Shown here: in pieces, positions 16,641 to 24,647 of the stretch | Numbering within the stretch: the stretch's first letter is position 1 | How the letters are laid out: each line of letters begins with the position of its first letter | Assembly: GCF_003258365.1 (NCBI RefSeq) | Contig: NZ_QHKM01000006.1 | Coordinates: forward strand, 124,001-188,000 | Reading direction: 5' to 3' | DNA from: Hymenobacter edaphi | Lineage (GTDB): Bacteria > Bacteroidota > Bacteroidia > Cytophagales > Hymenobacteraceae | Length of the DNA stretch: 64,000 nt | Position numbers and translations under genes: made by a program | Notes under the pieces: generated by a model | What the model was told of the DNA's origin: nothing | Database searches by the model: none | The model's input: the letters and a program-made list of their open reading frames with translations, nothing else

Positions 16641-17930
16641 ATGGCCTCTAACACGGTTTACAAGGAGCCGGCCCCCAAGGTGGACCGCGAGAATCCGCTC
16701 GAATCGATGATGTCGCGCTTCAACGTCGCCGCCGACATCCTCGGCCTCGACGACGCGACCTACAACGTGCTCAAAGCGGCCGACAAGCAGGTTATCGTAC
16801 ACATCCCGGTGACCATGGACAACGGCCAGGTGCGCGTGTTCGAGGGCTACCGCGTGGTGCACAACACCGTGCTCGGTCCCTCGAAAGGCGGCATCCGCTA
16901 CGATAAAAACGTGCACCTCGACGAGGTGAAGGCCCTCGCCGCCTGGATGACCTGGAAGTGCGCCGTCGTCGACCTGCCCTACGGCGGGGCCAAAGGCGGC
17001 ATCATCTGCGACCCCACGACCATGTCGGCCGGCGAGATTGAGCGCCTGACCCGCGCCTACACCCTGGCCCTGAAAGACGTGTTCGGCCCCGACCGCGACA
17101 TTCCGGCCCCCGACATGGGCACCGGCCCCCGCGAAATGGCCTGGCTGATGGACGAATTCAGCAAGACCGTGGGCGCCACCACCCCGGCCGTCGTGACCGG
17201 TAAGCCGCTGGTCATGGGCGGCTCGCTGGGCCGCACCGAGGCCACCGGCCGCGGCGTGATGGTATCGGCCCTGGCCGCCATGAAGAAGCTGGGCATGGAC
17301 CCCACGCAGTCCTCGGCCGCCGTGCAGGGCTTCGGCAACGTGGGCTCCTGGGCCGCCAAGCTGCTCTGCGAGCAGGGCGTGAAAATCAAGGCCGTCAGCG
17401 ACGTGTCGGGTGCCTACTGGAACGAGAACGGCATCAACATCGACGAAGCCATTGCCTACAAGAACGCCCACAAGGGCCGCCTCGACGGCTTCGAGGGCGC
17501 CGTGCTGATGGACAACGCCGACGACCTGCTCACCTTGCCCGTCGACGTGCTGGTGCCCGCCGCCGTGGAGGACGTCATCACCGAGCACAACGCGCACAAC
17601 ATCAAGGCCAAGCTCATCGTGGAAGGCGCCAACGGCCCGACCTCGGCCTCGGCCGACCCCATCATCAACGAGAAGGGCATCATGGTGGTGCCCGACATCC
17701 TGGCCAACTCCGGCGGCGTGACCGTGTCCTACTTTGAGTGGGTGCAGAACCGCCAGGGCTTCAAGTGGACCGAGGAAATGGTGACCGAACGCGCCGACCG
17801 CATCATGTCCGACGCCTTCGAGAAAGTGTACGCCACCAGCCAGAAATACAACATCCCGATGCGCATCGCCGCCTACGTGGTAGCCATCGACAAAGTCGCC
17901 CAGACCTACAAGTTCCGCGGCAGCTTCTAA
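16641..17930 (+). CDS. gdhA: Glu/Leu/Phe/Val dehydrogenase, probable glutamate dehydrogenase
   Basis: A 429-residue cytoplasmic dehydrogenase interconverting glutamate and 2-oxoglutarate plus ammonia. The substrate domain has GGIRYDKNVHLDEVKALA and the catalytic-lysine region LPYGGAKGGI; PAPDMGTG follows. The nucleotide domain has QGFGNVGSWAAK and a Glu/Ser-type second strand. Length and the GPTSASADPI segment agree with the roughly 420-residue hexameric (small) GDH class common in Bacteroidota and Deinococci. The ATG at 16641 is the only sensible start. It interrupts what is often a cdsA-psd neighbourhood. Cofactor preference cannot be settled by eye. Confidence 0.92.
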   Translation: MASNTVYKEPAPKVDRENPLESMMSRFNVAADILGLDDATYNVLKAADKQVIVHIPVTMDNGQVRVFEGYRVVHNTVLGPSKGGIRYDKNVHLDEVKALAAWMTWKCAVVDLPYGGAKGGIICDPTTMSAGEIERLTRAYTLALKDVFGPDRDIPAPDMGTGPREMAWLMDEFSKTVGATTPAVVTGKPLVMGGSLGRTEATGRGVMVSALAAMKKLGMDPTQSSAAVQGFGNVGSWAAKLLCEQGVKIKAVSDVSGAYWNENGINIDEAIAYKNAHKGRLDGFEGAVLMDNADDLLTLPVDVLVPAAVEDVITEHNAHNIKAKLIVEGANGPTSASADPIINEKGIMVVPDILANSGGVTVSYFEWVQNRQGFKWTEEMVTERADRIMSDAFEKVYATSQKYNIPMRIAAYVVAIDKVAQTYKFRGSF

Positions 17931-18165
17931 CCCGCTGGCCAGCGCTGGTTTCGCCGCCCGCCCCCGATTTTGTCGGCCGTGGTAGCGAAATTCGCCGGCA
18001 CAGACGTACTATTGCGTATAGCCCGGGCCGCAAGGTCCGGGCTATATTTGTACCCCGCATTCCGCCTCCCGCTCACCCCTAACGCCCCGCTGCTCGCTGT
18101 TGTCTGCCCCGCCGGCTGAATCCTAAACCGGTGAAATCAAGTACATCAGCGTTAACCTGCGCTTT

Positions 18166-18846
18166 ATGAAGATCCACAAAGAAGGTCGCCGCATCCTTTT
18201 CTTCACCCTGCTGGCGCTGCTGGCCATCAACCTGCTCCTCTATCAGTTCAACGAGCAGGGCGTGGGCTTCAACCGCGTATTCTCGGGCGTGTCGGTGGTG
18301 GCATTTCTGCTGCTGCTGCAGTTTTTCCGCAGCCCCTACCGCAACCTGCTCACCCACGAGGATATCGTCATTGCCCCCGCCGACGGCAAGGTGGTGGTCA
18401 TCGAGGACGTGCACGAGCCCGAGTTTTTCGACGGGGTGCGCAAGCAGATCAGCATCTTCATGTCGCCCATCAACGTGCACATCACCCGCAATCCGGTGTC
18501 GGGCACGGTGAAGTACTTCAAGTACCACCCGGGCAAGTACCTGGTGGCCTGGCACCCCAAAAGCAGCACCAAGAATGAGCGCACCACGGTGGTGGTCGAA
18601 ACCGAAGCCGGCCCGCAGGTGCTCTTCCGCCAGATTGCCGGCGCCATGGCCCGCCGCATCGTGTGGTACGTGAACGAAGGCGACGAAGTAAGCCAGGGCG
18701 AGGAGTTCGGATTCATCAAGTTCGGCTCCCGCGTCGACGTGTTTGTGCCCGTCGATACCGACGTGAAAGTGCAGATCGGCGAGAAAGTAAAAGGCGGCCA
18801 GACCGTCATTGCCCAGCTGAAAACCCCGCCGCCCACGCTGTTCTAA
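18166..18846 (+). CDS. psd: Phosphatidylserine decarboxylase, archaeal/short type
   Basis: A 226-residue proenzyme that makes phosphatidylethanolamine. Two N-terminal membrane segments (about residues 10-27 and 38-53) are followed by the catalytic Asp in PADGKV (Asp73), His105 in NVHIT, and the self-cleavage site Gly187-Ser188 in KFGSRVD, where Ser188 becomes the pyruvoyl group. Length matches the short Psd class of about 220 residues. The 235 bp before it contains no other gene; a pseudo-palindromic GCCCGGGC..GTCCGGGC stretch at about 18020-18045 could end gdhA transcription. It works downstream of CdsA in phospholipid synthesis. Confidence 0.93.
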   Translation: MKIHKEGRRILFFTLLALLAINLLLYQFNEQGVGFNRVFSGVSVVAFLLLLQFFRSPYRNLLTHEDIVIAPADGKVVVIEDVHEPEFFDGVRKQISIFMSPINVHITRNPVSGTVKYFKYHPGKYLVAWHPKSSTKNERTTVVVETEAGPQVLFRQIAGAMARRIVWYVNEGDEVSQGEEFGFIKFGSRVDVFVPVDTDVKVQIGEKVKGGQTVIAQLKTPPPTLF

Positions 18847-18855
18847 GCAACGGTT

Positions 18856-19058
18856 CACCCCGCTGTCATTGCGAGGAGGCACGACCTGCCGCGCATCAAG
18901 CGACGTCAATCTTGCCTCTTGCGGCACAACGGTAACACAAGCCCGCCCGAAACTGATTCTGCAGTTTCGGGCGGGGCTGTTTTCGGCCAGTAGGCAGTGG
19001 GCCGTTTGTGCCGCGAGAGGAAAGATGGCTTCGCGTTGCTCGCAATGACTGCCGGTGG
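18856..19058. repeat. MITE-like inverted-repeat element, family A copy 2
   Basis: This is a diverged second copy of the 12482-12663 element, with ends GTCATTGCGAG at 18865 and CGCAATGAC ending at 19049. The inner hairpin (18940-18954 with 18963-18978) keeps the core GCCCGAAAC / GTTTCGGGC. The left arm has decayed relative to the right. It again sits between convergent genes (psd and the ATP-grasp gene). Confidence 0.88.
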
Positions 19059-19090
19059 TTCACCCGCAGGGGCTTCCCTTAGTTCTGCGT

Positions 19091-20266
19091 CTACCCAGTG
19101 ATGATGTGCGGCACGAACTCCGAGAGGTTGGTGATGATGCCTTCGGCGCGGCGGAAGCTCAGGGCGCAGGCCTCGCCGGCCCAGAACACGCCGGCCTGGT
19201 AGCGGCGGCCTTGTGCATCAGTCGGAAAATCAATCCACTGCTGGCGCACCTGCGGCTGCTCGGCGAAGTCACCGTCTTGGGCGTGCTTTTCCAGGCCGTA
19301 CTCCATTTCGGTCAGGTTCTGGCCCTCGCGGCCGAAGAGCGGCTTGCGCACGTAGTGGCCCACGAGGTCGTCCATGCGGGCTTCCACCAGCAGCGGGTGA
19401 TGCGGAAACACCTCCCAGAGGCGGGCCAGCATGGCCTTGCTCTGGAACAGCAGCGCGTAAGGCGGGTTGGCAATCATCACGTCGCGGCTGAGCAAGAGCT
19501 GGGTCAGGTCGTCGGTCAGCTCGGGCTCTTCCTCGGCCAGCAGTTCCCAGGGCACCAGCTTGAACACGAAGTCGAAGCGCTGCCACTGGCCGGGGCGTAC
19601 CTCGGCCCAGGCGCCGCGGTCCTCGCCCAGCACCGATACCTGCATGGCATCGACCGAGCAGACGTGGGCGGTGCTGAAACCGGCGCCGCGGGCGGCCTCG
19701 GCCAGCACGGTGCAGTTGGCCTCGTCCTCGGCGCTGTCGGGCAGGTGCACGAGCAGCAGGTGCGGGGCCAGGTCCGGGTTGAGCTGCCGCCACTCGCGCA
19801 GCTGCAGCTCCAGGCCCTCGAAGAGCCCGTTGGCCTGCTGCTGGTCCTCGGGGCGGCCGGCGGCCATCAGGCTGGCCCACTGCACCACGGCGGTTTCGGG
19901 GATGCTGGTAGCCGTGTCGGCGTTGAACTCCACCAGTTTGGGGCCGTCGGCGGTGTGGGCCAGGTCGAAGCGCCCGTAGAGGTGCCAGTGCCGCTCGTCG
20001 TGCCAGCTGTGGCGCACGGCCGCCCAGAGGCGCTGGGGAATGCCGAGCTGCTGCAGGAAGGGGTCGGGCAGGTCGTCGGGCACGGCCTGCACCAGCATTT
20101 CGTAGAGCGTGTCGGCGGCCTGAAGCAGGGCTTCGGCCTCGGGCTCGGCCAGCTCCACGGCTTCGGGGGCGAGGTAGGCGGCGCAGGCATCTTCCACGGC
20201 CCAGTCCCAGCCCAGGCGGCGGATAGCCGGTTCGATGTCACCGGTAAGAGGCAGTAGGCGGATCAT
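19091..20266 (-). CDS. Glutathionylspermidine synthase-family ATP-grasp protein (YgiC-like)
   Basis: A 391-residue cytoplasmic ATP-grasp ligase of the GSP_synth family. Recognisable family phrases are YGRFDLAHTADGPKLVEFNADTATS, LVPWELL, IANPPYALLFQSKAMLA, the Lys/Gly region YVRKPLFGREGQN (nucleotide binding), and AGVFWAGEACALSFRR near the end. The ATG at 20266 gives the typical MIRLLPL start; the ORF's extra 40 codons upstream run through an A-rich repeat and are rejected. The amidase half of true glutathionylspermidine synthetase is absent, so the substrate is unknown. It is downstream, on the same strand, of an exported lipoprotein, a pairing also known for ygiB-ygiC in enterobacteria and for HP0232-HP0233 in Helicobacter. 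Confidence 0.87.
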   Translation of the reverse strand: MIRLLPLTGDIEPAIRRLGWDWAVEDACAAYLAPEAVELAEPEAEALLQAADTLYEMLVQAVPDDLPDPFLQQLGIPQRLWAAVRHSWHDERHWHLYGRFDLAHTADGPKLVEFNADTATSIPETAVVQWASLMAAGRPEDQQQANGLFEGLELQLREWRQLNPDLAPHLLLVHLPDSAEDEANCTVLAEAARGAGFSTAHVCSVDAMQVSVLGEDRGAWAEVRPGQWQRFDFVFKLVPWELLAEEEPELTDDLTQLLLSRDVMIANPPYALLFQSKAMLARLWEVFPHHPLLVEARMDDLVGHYVRKPLFGREGQNLTEMEYGLEKHAQDGDFAEQPQVRQQWIDFPTDAQGRRYQAGVFWAGEACALSFRRAEGIITNLSEFVPHIITG

Positions 20267-20271
20267 TCGGT

Positions 20272-20306
20272 CAATTAAAAATTGAGAATGAAAAATGAAA
20301 AATGGG
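20272..20306. repeat. A-rich repeat CAATTAAAAATTG..GAATGAAAAATG, family I copy 1
   Basis: It starts with the palindrome CAATTAAAAATTG followed by repeated GAAAAATG units. A related copy is at 30396-30427. It lies 6 bp upstream of the ATP-grasp start on the minus strand. Confidence 0.75.
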
Positions 20307-20510
20307 CGCTGAGCGAAGCAGGAAAGCCGTCGTCCTGGGCCGCGCAACGGACCTGGCTCAAGCCCTGCACCCCGGCCACCAGCCAAGCCCCAGACGGGCG
20401 GGCAAAACGGCGTTGGGGCGGCGTTTTTCGGTCTGCGCGGGAGGGCAAGGCTGGTCCCTGGCTACGCCGACCGGCGGTTCGCGCGGCTCAGGATAAACCT
20501 TCCTGGCAAA

Positions 20511-21197
20511 CTACCCCCCAAACCCGCGGAAGCCGCCGCGGCTGCCGAAGCCGCTGCTGCGGCTGCCGCGCGGGGCCGAGCTGCGCAGGGTGCTGCGCGA
20601 GGAACTGCGGGTGACGGTGGGGCTGGTGCGGATGCCGGCGTTGGCGGCGGTGCGGCTGCCCGCGAAGCCCCGGCCGTAGAAGCCGCGGCCTTCATTTTCC
20701 CGCTCGCGGTAGATGTTCTGGCGCCAGCCGTTGTTGCGCTGAAAGATGCCGGGGTTGGCATAGTAGCCGGGGTTGGGCGTGAGCCAGCGCCCGGCCATGT
20801 AGCCGATGCTGCTCCACATCAGCACGTCCATCAGGCCGGAGTGGCCCACGCGGTTTTCGGGGTAGCGGCGGCTGTAATCCTGCATCTGCTGCTGCAGGGC
20901 GCGGCCCTGCAGGGTGTCCACCTTACCGTCGTGGTGGCGCATGATGGCGGCCACCTGCTCCTTGCCGGCCGGACGCTCGGCCGTGATTTTCCACTGTCCG
21001 GGCTGCACCTCCGTCATTTCGGTGATGACGCCCTGGCTGTACGACTCCCCGCTGGTTTCGCCGCTCCAGTCGCCGGCGGCTTCGTCGCGGCGGTCATTGT
21101 TGCAGGCGGGCAGCACGGCCAGGCCCAGGCTGGCGGCGGCGGTGAGCAGCAGCAGGTTGCGGCGCCAGTCGCCGAGGCGGTAGAAAGGACGGTTCAT
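20511..21197 (-). CDS. Exported lipoprotein with Gly/Ser/Arg-rich tail (UPF0323-like)
   Basis: A 228-residue lipoprotein from the ATG at 21197. The signal is arginine-containing (MNRPFYRLGDWRRN), followed by a hydrophobic core and lipobox VLPAC (Cys32). The middle region includes EMTEVQPGQWKITAERPAG and a conserved-looking stretch GHSGLMDVLMWSSIGYMAGRW, then GYYANPGIF. The last 50 residues are Ser/Arg/Gly-rich, ending SRGGFRGFGG. I recall the same architecture in UPF0323 lipoproteins of Epsilonproteobacteria. Its same-strand neighbour downstream (244 bp) is the ATP-grasp enzyme, which may modify it or act on the same target. The biochemical role is unknown. Confidence 0.75.
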   Translation of the reverse strand: MNRPFYRLGDWRRNLLLLTAAASLGLAVLPACNNDRRDEAAGDWSGETSGESYSQGVITEMTEVQPGQWKITAERPAGKEQVAAIMRHHDGKVDTLQGRALQQQMQDYSRRYPENRVGHSGLMDVLMWSSIGYMAGRWLTPNPGYYANPGIFQRNNGWRQNIYRERENEGRGFYGRGFAGSRTAANAGIRTSPTVTRSSSRSTLRSSAPRGSRSSGFGSRGGFRGFGG

Positions 21198-21248
21198 AGC
21201 AATGGGAGCAGATGACGGGTGGCTAAAACAGAGGGCGGCGGCCGTAAA

Positions 21249-21273
21249 CGTCCACAAAATCCGCCAAATCCGA
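21249..21273. repeat. AATCCG-type repeat, family C partial copy
   Basis: CGTCCACAAAATCCGCC AAATCCG matches the start of the elements at 32104-32152 and 45612-45672 but lacks their GGACCACGG end. It lies between msrC and the lipoprotein gene. Confidence 0.75.
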
Positions 21274-21337
21274 AACGAAGTTCGGCGAAGCTAAAGAAGC
21301 CGCCGCAAACGCGGCCCGACGCAGTCGCGCCGCGAGC

Positions 21338-21820
21338 CTAAAACCACGCGGCCATGCGCTGGCACAGCTGTTCCAGGTACTGCTGGTCGGTCTGGTCGAA
21401 GTCGGCGAGCTGGTCGCTGTCCACGTCGAGCACGGCCACCACGGCGCCGTCCTTGAGAATGGGTACCACGATTTCCGATTTCGACAGCGAGCTGCAGGCA
21501 ATGTGGCCGGGAAACTGCTCTACGTCGGGCACCAGCAGGGTGCGGGCCTCGGCCCAGGCCGCGCCGCACACGCCCTTGCCGCGCCGGATGCGGGTGCAGG
21601 CCACCGGCCCCTGAAACGGCCCGAGCACCAGCTCCTCGCCCTTCACCACGTACACGCCCACCCAGAAAAAGCCGAAAGCCTCGCGGAGCGCGGCCATGGC
21701 GTTGGCCAGGTTGGCCACCTGGTCCGGCTCGCCGGTGGTCAGCGCCTCGATTTGCGGGAGCAGGCCCTGGTATTGCTGGGCTTTGGAAAGCGAGCGGTCA
21801 ATGAGCAGGTCTTCGGCCAT
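21338..21820 (-). CDS. msrC: Free methionine-(R)-sulfoxide reductase (GAF domain)
   Basis: A 160-residue GAF-domain reductase acting on free methionine-R-sulfoxide. The three redox cysteines fall at Cys75, Cys85 and Cys109 (ACTRIRRGKGVCG and FPGHIACSS), with the same spacing (10 and 24) as the three cysteines of the E. coli enzyme. SEIVVPI and DVDS complete the pocket. The ATG at 21820 gives the typical MAEDLLIDRS start; the extra 35 upstream codons are repeat sequence. Its 5' region consists of the inverted GGTGAAATGG repeat, so its promoter must lie within or beyond that element. Confidence 0.92.
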   Translation of the reverse strand: MAEDLLIDRSLSKAQQYQGLLPQIEALTTGEPDQVANLANAMAALREAFGFFWVGVYVVKGEELVLGPFQGPVACTRIRRGKGVCGAAWAEARTLLVPDVEQFPGHIACSSLSKSEIVVPILKDGAVVAVLDVDSDQLADFDQTDQQYLEQLCQRMAAWF

Positions 21821-21822
21821 TT

Positions 21823-21972
21823 GGTGAAATGGTGAGGTGGTGAAATGGTGAGTTGACGTTCGGACAACAAAATTAGAGCGAGATGGTGCGAAAGGTGGAA
21901 AAGGGCGCCGCGCCGACACTGGCAATCAATTCGAAAACTCACCACCTCATTGTATCACCATCTCACCATCTA
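21823..21972. repeat. GGTGA-type interrupted inverted repeat, family F copy 1
   Basis: The left side (21821-21855) is built of tandem GGTGAAAT/GGTGAGGT octamers. The right side (21935-21971) carries their complements (ACTCACCACCTCA, CACCATCTCACCATC). About 80 bp separates them. It spans the msrC-ribD spacer. The same design occurs at 25951-26060. Confidence 0.85.
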
Positions 21973-23034
21973 CCCGAACACGAACAGCTCGTCCGGGCCC
22001 AGGTCGTGCTGCTCGCGCAGGCCGGTGAGGCTGAGCGGCGGGGCCACCACGCCGCCCGCTCCGATGCGCACCGTGCGGCTGCGCAGCACCCGGATTTCGT
22101 CCCAGAGGCCGGCTTCCAGCAGCATGGTGTGCAGCGCCGGCCCGCCCTCCACCAGCACCGACTGCACCCGCCGGGCGTTGAGGTCGTCGAGGATGGCGGG
22201 CAGCAGGTCCTGCTGAGCCGGCACGGTTACGAAGCTCAGGTTGTCGCGGTCGGGCTGCTCCTTGTTGGTGTACACCACGGTGGGCTGCGAGCCGTCGAGC
22301 AAATGGTGGGTGGCGGGCAGCGTGAGCGTGCGGTCGATGACGAGGCGCAGCGGGTTGGGGCCGGGCCACTCGCGCACGTTCAGCTGGGGGTTGTCGTTGA
22401 GGGCCGTGCGGGTGCCCACCATAATGGCCTGCTCCTCGGTGCGCCAGCGGTGCACCAGCATCTTGGCGGCCGGCCCGCTGATGGCCACGGGCTGCCCGCC
22501 CGGCCCGGCCACGAACCCGTCGCGCGACTCGGCCCACTTCAGGATGAGGTAGGGGCGGCCCAGCTCCTGCACGGTGAAAAAGCGGCGGTTCAGGCGCCGG
22601 CCTTCGTCGGCCAGCAGCCCGGTGCGCACCCGGATGCCGGCCTCGCGCAGCTTGGCGTAGCCGCGGCCGGCCACCAGCGGGTTGGGGTCGTCGTTGCACA
22701 CCACCACGTCGCGCACGCCGCGCGCAATGAGCAGGTCGGCGCAGGGCGGGGTTTTGCCGAAGTGCGAGCAGGGCTCCAGGGTCACGTACACCCGGCACTG
22801 CGCCAGGTCGATGCCCGGCGGCACGTTAGTCAGGGCGTTGACCTCGGCGTGGGGGCCACCGTACCGCTCGTGCCAGCCCTCGGCCACCACGCGGCCGCCG
22901 GCATCGGCCACCACGCAGCCCACCATGGGGTTGGGCCGGGCGGTGTGGGCACCGAGCAGGGCCAGGTCGAGGGCGCGGCGCATCAGCAGCGCGTCGTGGG
23001 CGGTGAAGTCGTCGGTGGGGGAGAGGTCGGGCAT
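21970..23034 (-). CDS. ribD: Bifunctional riboflavin deaminase/reductase RibD
   Basis: A 354-residue cytoplasmic enzyme for steps two and three of riboflavin synthesis. The N-terminal deaminase has zinc ligands His62 and Cys89/Cys98 with Glu64 (HAEVNAL and PCSHFGKTPPC). The C-terminal reductase starts near residue 150 (RPYLILKWAESRDGF) with VGTRTALNDNPQLNVR and LVEGGPALH. The ATG at 23034 follows a perfect -7 box by only 3 bp, so the transcript is likely leaderless. No FMN riboswitch-like fold is visible. It is divergent from prmC; other rib genes are not in the window. Confidence 0.95.
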   Translation of the reverse strand: MPDLSPTDDFTAHDALLMRRALDLALLGAHTARPNPMVGCVVADAGGRVVAEGWHERYGGPHAEVNALTNVPPGIDLAQCRVYVTLEPCSHFGKTPPCADLLIARGVRDVVVCNDDPNPLVAGRGYAKLREAGIRVRTGLLADEGRRLNRRFFTVQELGRPYLILKWAESRDGFVAGPGGQPVAISGPAAKMLVHRWRTEEQAIMVGTRTALNDNPQLNVREWPGPNPLRLVIDRTLTLPATHHLLDGSQPTVVYTNKEQPDRDNLSFVTVPAQQDLLPAILDDLNARRVQSVLVEGGPALHTMLLEAGLWDEIRVLRSRTVRIGAGGVVAPPLSLTGLREQHDLGPDELFVFG

Positions 23035-23037
23035 GGC

Positions 23038-23045
23038 CAAATATA
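23038..23045 (-). promoter_or_regulatory. -7 box TATATTTG of ribD
   Basis: On the minus strand this reads TATATTTG, a perfect TAnnTTTG match, only 3 bp from the ribD ATG, predicting a leaderless mRNA. Confidence 0.6.
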
Positions 23046-23067
23046 GAGAGGGGCGCACATGCCCGCG

Positions 23068-23075
23068 TACCTTTG
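23068..23075 (+). promoter_or_regulatory. -7 box TACCTTTG of prmC
   Basis: A perfect TAnnTTTG match 7 bp before the prmC ATG at 23083. It also lies inside the longer frame that would start at 23059, which argues against that upstream start. Confidence 0.6.
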
Positions 23076-23082
23076 CCTCCGC

Positions 23083-23973
23083 ATGACCATCCGCCAGCTC
23101 ACCGACCAGCTCACCCAGAACCTGCAGGCCGTGTACCCCGCGCCCGAAGCCGCCAGCGTGGCTGCCCGGCTGGTGGAGCACCTGCTTGGGCTCGATGGGC
23201 TGCAGCGCCGCATGCGCGCCACCGAGCCCGTGCCCACCGCTGCCCAGGCCCAGGCCGCCGCCTGGCTGCCGCGCCTGCTGCGCCACGAGCCGCTGCAGTA
23301 CGTGCTGGGCACCGCGCCGTTTCTGGATATGGACCTGCTGGTGACGCCCGCCACGCTCATTCCGCGCCCCGAAACCGAGGAGCTGGTGCAGCTGATAGTC
23401 CAGGAGCAGCACGGCCCCCGCGGCCGGCGCATCCTCGACGTGGGCACCGGCTCGGGCTGCATTCCGCTGGCGCTGGCCCGCGCGCTGCCCGAAAGCCAGG
23501 TCTGGGGCCTCGACGTATCGGCCGAGGCGCTGGCCGTGGCCCGGCACAACGGGCAGCAGTACGCCCCGCAGGTGCAGTGGCTGCAGGCCGATATTCTGAC
23601 CGAAACGCCGCCGGGTATCAAACCGGCCAGCCTCGACGTGCTGGTGAGCAATCCGCCCTACGTGCGCGAATCGGAGCAGGCGCAGATGCGGGCCAACGTG
23701 CTCGACTTCGAGCCCCACTCGGCCCTATTTGTGCCCGACACCGACCCGCTCGTGTTCTACCGCCGCCTGGCCGCGCTGGGCACCGAGCTGCTAATGCCCG
23801 GCGGGGCTATCTATTTCGAAATCAACGAAGCGCTGCCCGCCGAAACCCTGCAGCTGCTCACCGAACGCGGCTACCGGCAGGCCCGCTGGCTGCCCGACCT
23901 GAGCGGCCGGCCGCGCATGGTGCGCGCCACCTGGCCCGGGCGTAGCGCTGTGGTGCAAGCCGATGACGTCTAA
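23083..23973 (+). CDS. prmC: Peptide chain release factor glutamine methyltransferase PrmC
   Basis: A 296-residue cytoplasmic SAM methyltransferase that methylates the GGQ glutamine of release factors. The SAM loop is DVGTGSGCIPLA (about 119-130), followed by DVSAEAL. The catalytic NPPY is at 190-193 (VSNPPYV). The helical N-terminal domain with PLQYVLGTAPF and LIPRPETEELV is intact. I choose ATG 23083 over 23059 because of the promoter box. It is divergent from ribD with back-to-back promoters and is followed by the sugar operon, which has its own promoter. Confidence 0.94.
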   Translation: MTIRQLTDQLTQNLQAVYPAPEAASVAARLVEHLLGLDGLQRRMRATEPVPTAAQAQAAAWLPRLLRHEPLQYVLGTAPFLDMDLLVTPATLIPRPETEELVQLIVQEQHGPRGRRILDVGTGSGCIPLALARALPESQVWGLDVSAEALAVARHNGQQYAPQVQWLQADILTETPPGIKPASLDVLVSNPPYVRESEQAQMRANVLDFEPHSALFVPDTDPLVFYRRLAALGTELLMPGGAIYFEINEALPAETLQLLTERGYRQARWLPDLSGRPRMVRATWPGRSAVVQADDV

Positions 23974-23984
23974 GTGAAAAGGCC

Positions 23985-23992
23985 TACCTTTG
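23985..23992 (+). promoter_or_regulatory. -7 box TACCTTTG of the nucleotide-sugar operon
   Basis: A perfect TAnnTTTG match 34 bp before the ATG of the acetyltransferase gene, the first gene of the operon. Confidence 0.6.
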
Positions 23993-24026
23993 CCCGCCGA
24001 AAAGGTCTGCCCGTTTTCCCCTTCTT

Positions 24027-24632
24027 ATGCCCAAGAAAGCCCCTGAGTACTTTGCGCATTCCACCGCCGTCCTCGACGAGGGCTGCCGCATCGGGGCCGG
24101 TACGCGCATCTGGCACTTCTGCCACATCAGCGCCGGGGCCGAAATCGGGGAAGACTGCACGCTCGGCCAGAACGTATTCGTGGCCGACGACGTACGCCTG
24201 GGCCGCAACGTGAAAGTGCAGAACAACGTGAGCCTGTACACCGGCGTCGAGTGCGCCGATGACGTGTTCATCGGTCCCTCGGCCGTGTTTACCAACGTCG
24301 TCAACCCCCGCGCCGCCGTGGTGCGCCGCCACGAGTACCAGCCCACCAAGCTGGGCCGCGGCGTGAGCATCGGGGCCAACGCCACCATCGTGTGCGGCGT
24401 GACCCTGGGCGAATACGCCTTCGTGGGGGCCGGCGCGGTGGTGACCAAGGACGTGCCGGCCTACGCCCTCGTCTTCGGCAACCCGGCCAAGCGCCGCGGC
24501 TGGATGAGCCGCCTGGGCCACACCCTGCAATTCGACGCGCACGGCTACGCCAGCTGCCCCGAAAGCGGCGAGGTGTACAGCCTCGGGCGCAGCGGCACCC
24601 TTACCTGTATTACTCCTGACCCCAACGCGTAA
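24027..24632 (+). CDS. WbpD-like N-acetyltransferase, left-handed beta-helix
   Basis: A 201-residue hexapeptide-repeat acetyltransferase. Repeats of the [LIV]-G-x4 type run through most of the chain (IGAGTRIW, IGEDCTLGQNVFV, LGRNVKVQNNVSLY, IGANATIVCGVTLG, VGAGAVVTKDV). RIWHFCHIS and HEYQPT are typical of enzymes acetylating the 3-amino group of UDP-2-acetamido-3-amino sugars (WbpD/WlbB class). The C-terminus ends in a short Cys-containing tail (CPESGEVY). It is the first gene of the sugar operon, 15 bp before the dehydrogenase. The matching aminotransferase and oxidase are not in the window, so the exact substrate is open. Confidence 0.87.
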   Translation: MPKKAPEYFAHSTAVLDEGCRIGAGTRIWHFCHISAGAEIGEDCTLGQNVFVADDVRLGRNVKVQNNVSLYTGVECADDVFIGPSAVFTNVVNPRAAVVRRHEYQPTKLGRGVSIGANATIVCGVTLGEYAFVGAGAVVTKDVPAYALVFGNPAKRRGWMSRLGHTLQFDAHGYASCPESGEVYSLGRSGTLTCITPDPNA

Positions 24633-24647
24633 CCAACGCAACGACCT

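Noticed and set aside
22800-23083. FMN riboswitch upstream of ribD
   Set aside because: The -7 box is 3 bp from the start codon, so there is no leader in which a riboswitch could form.
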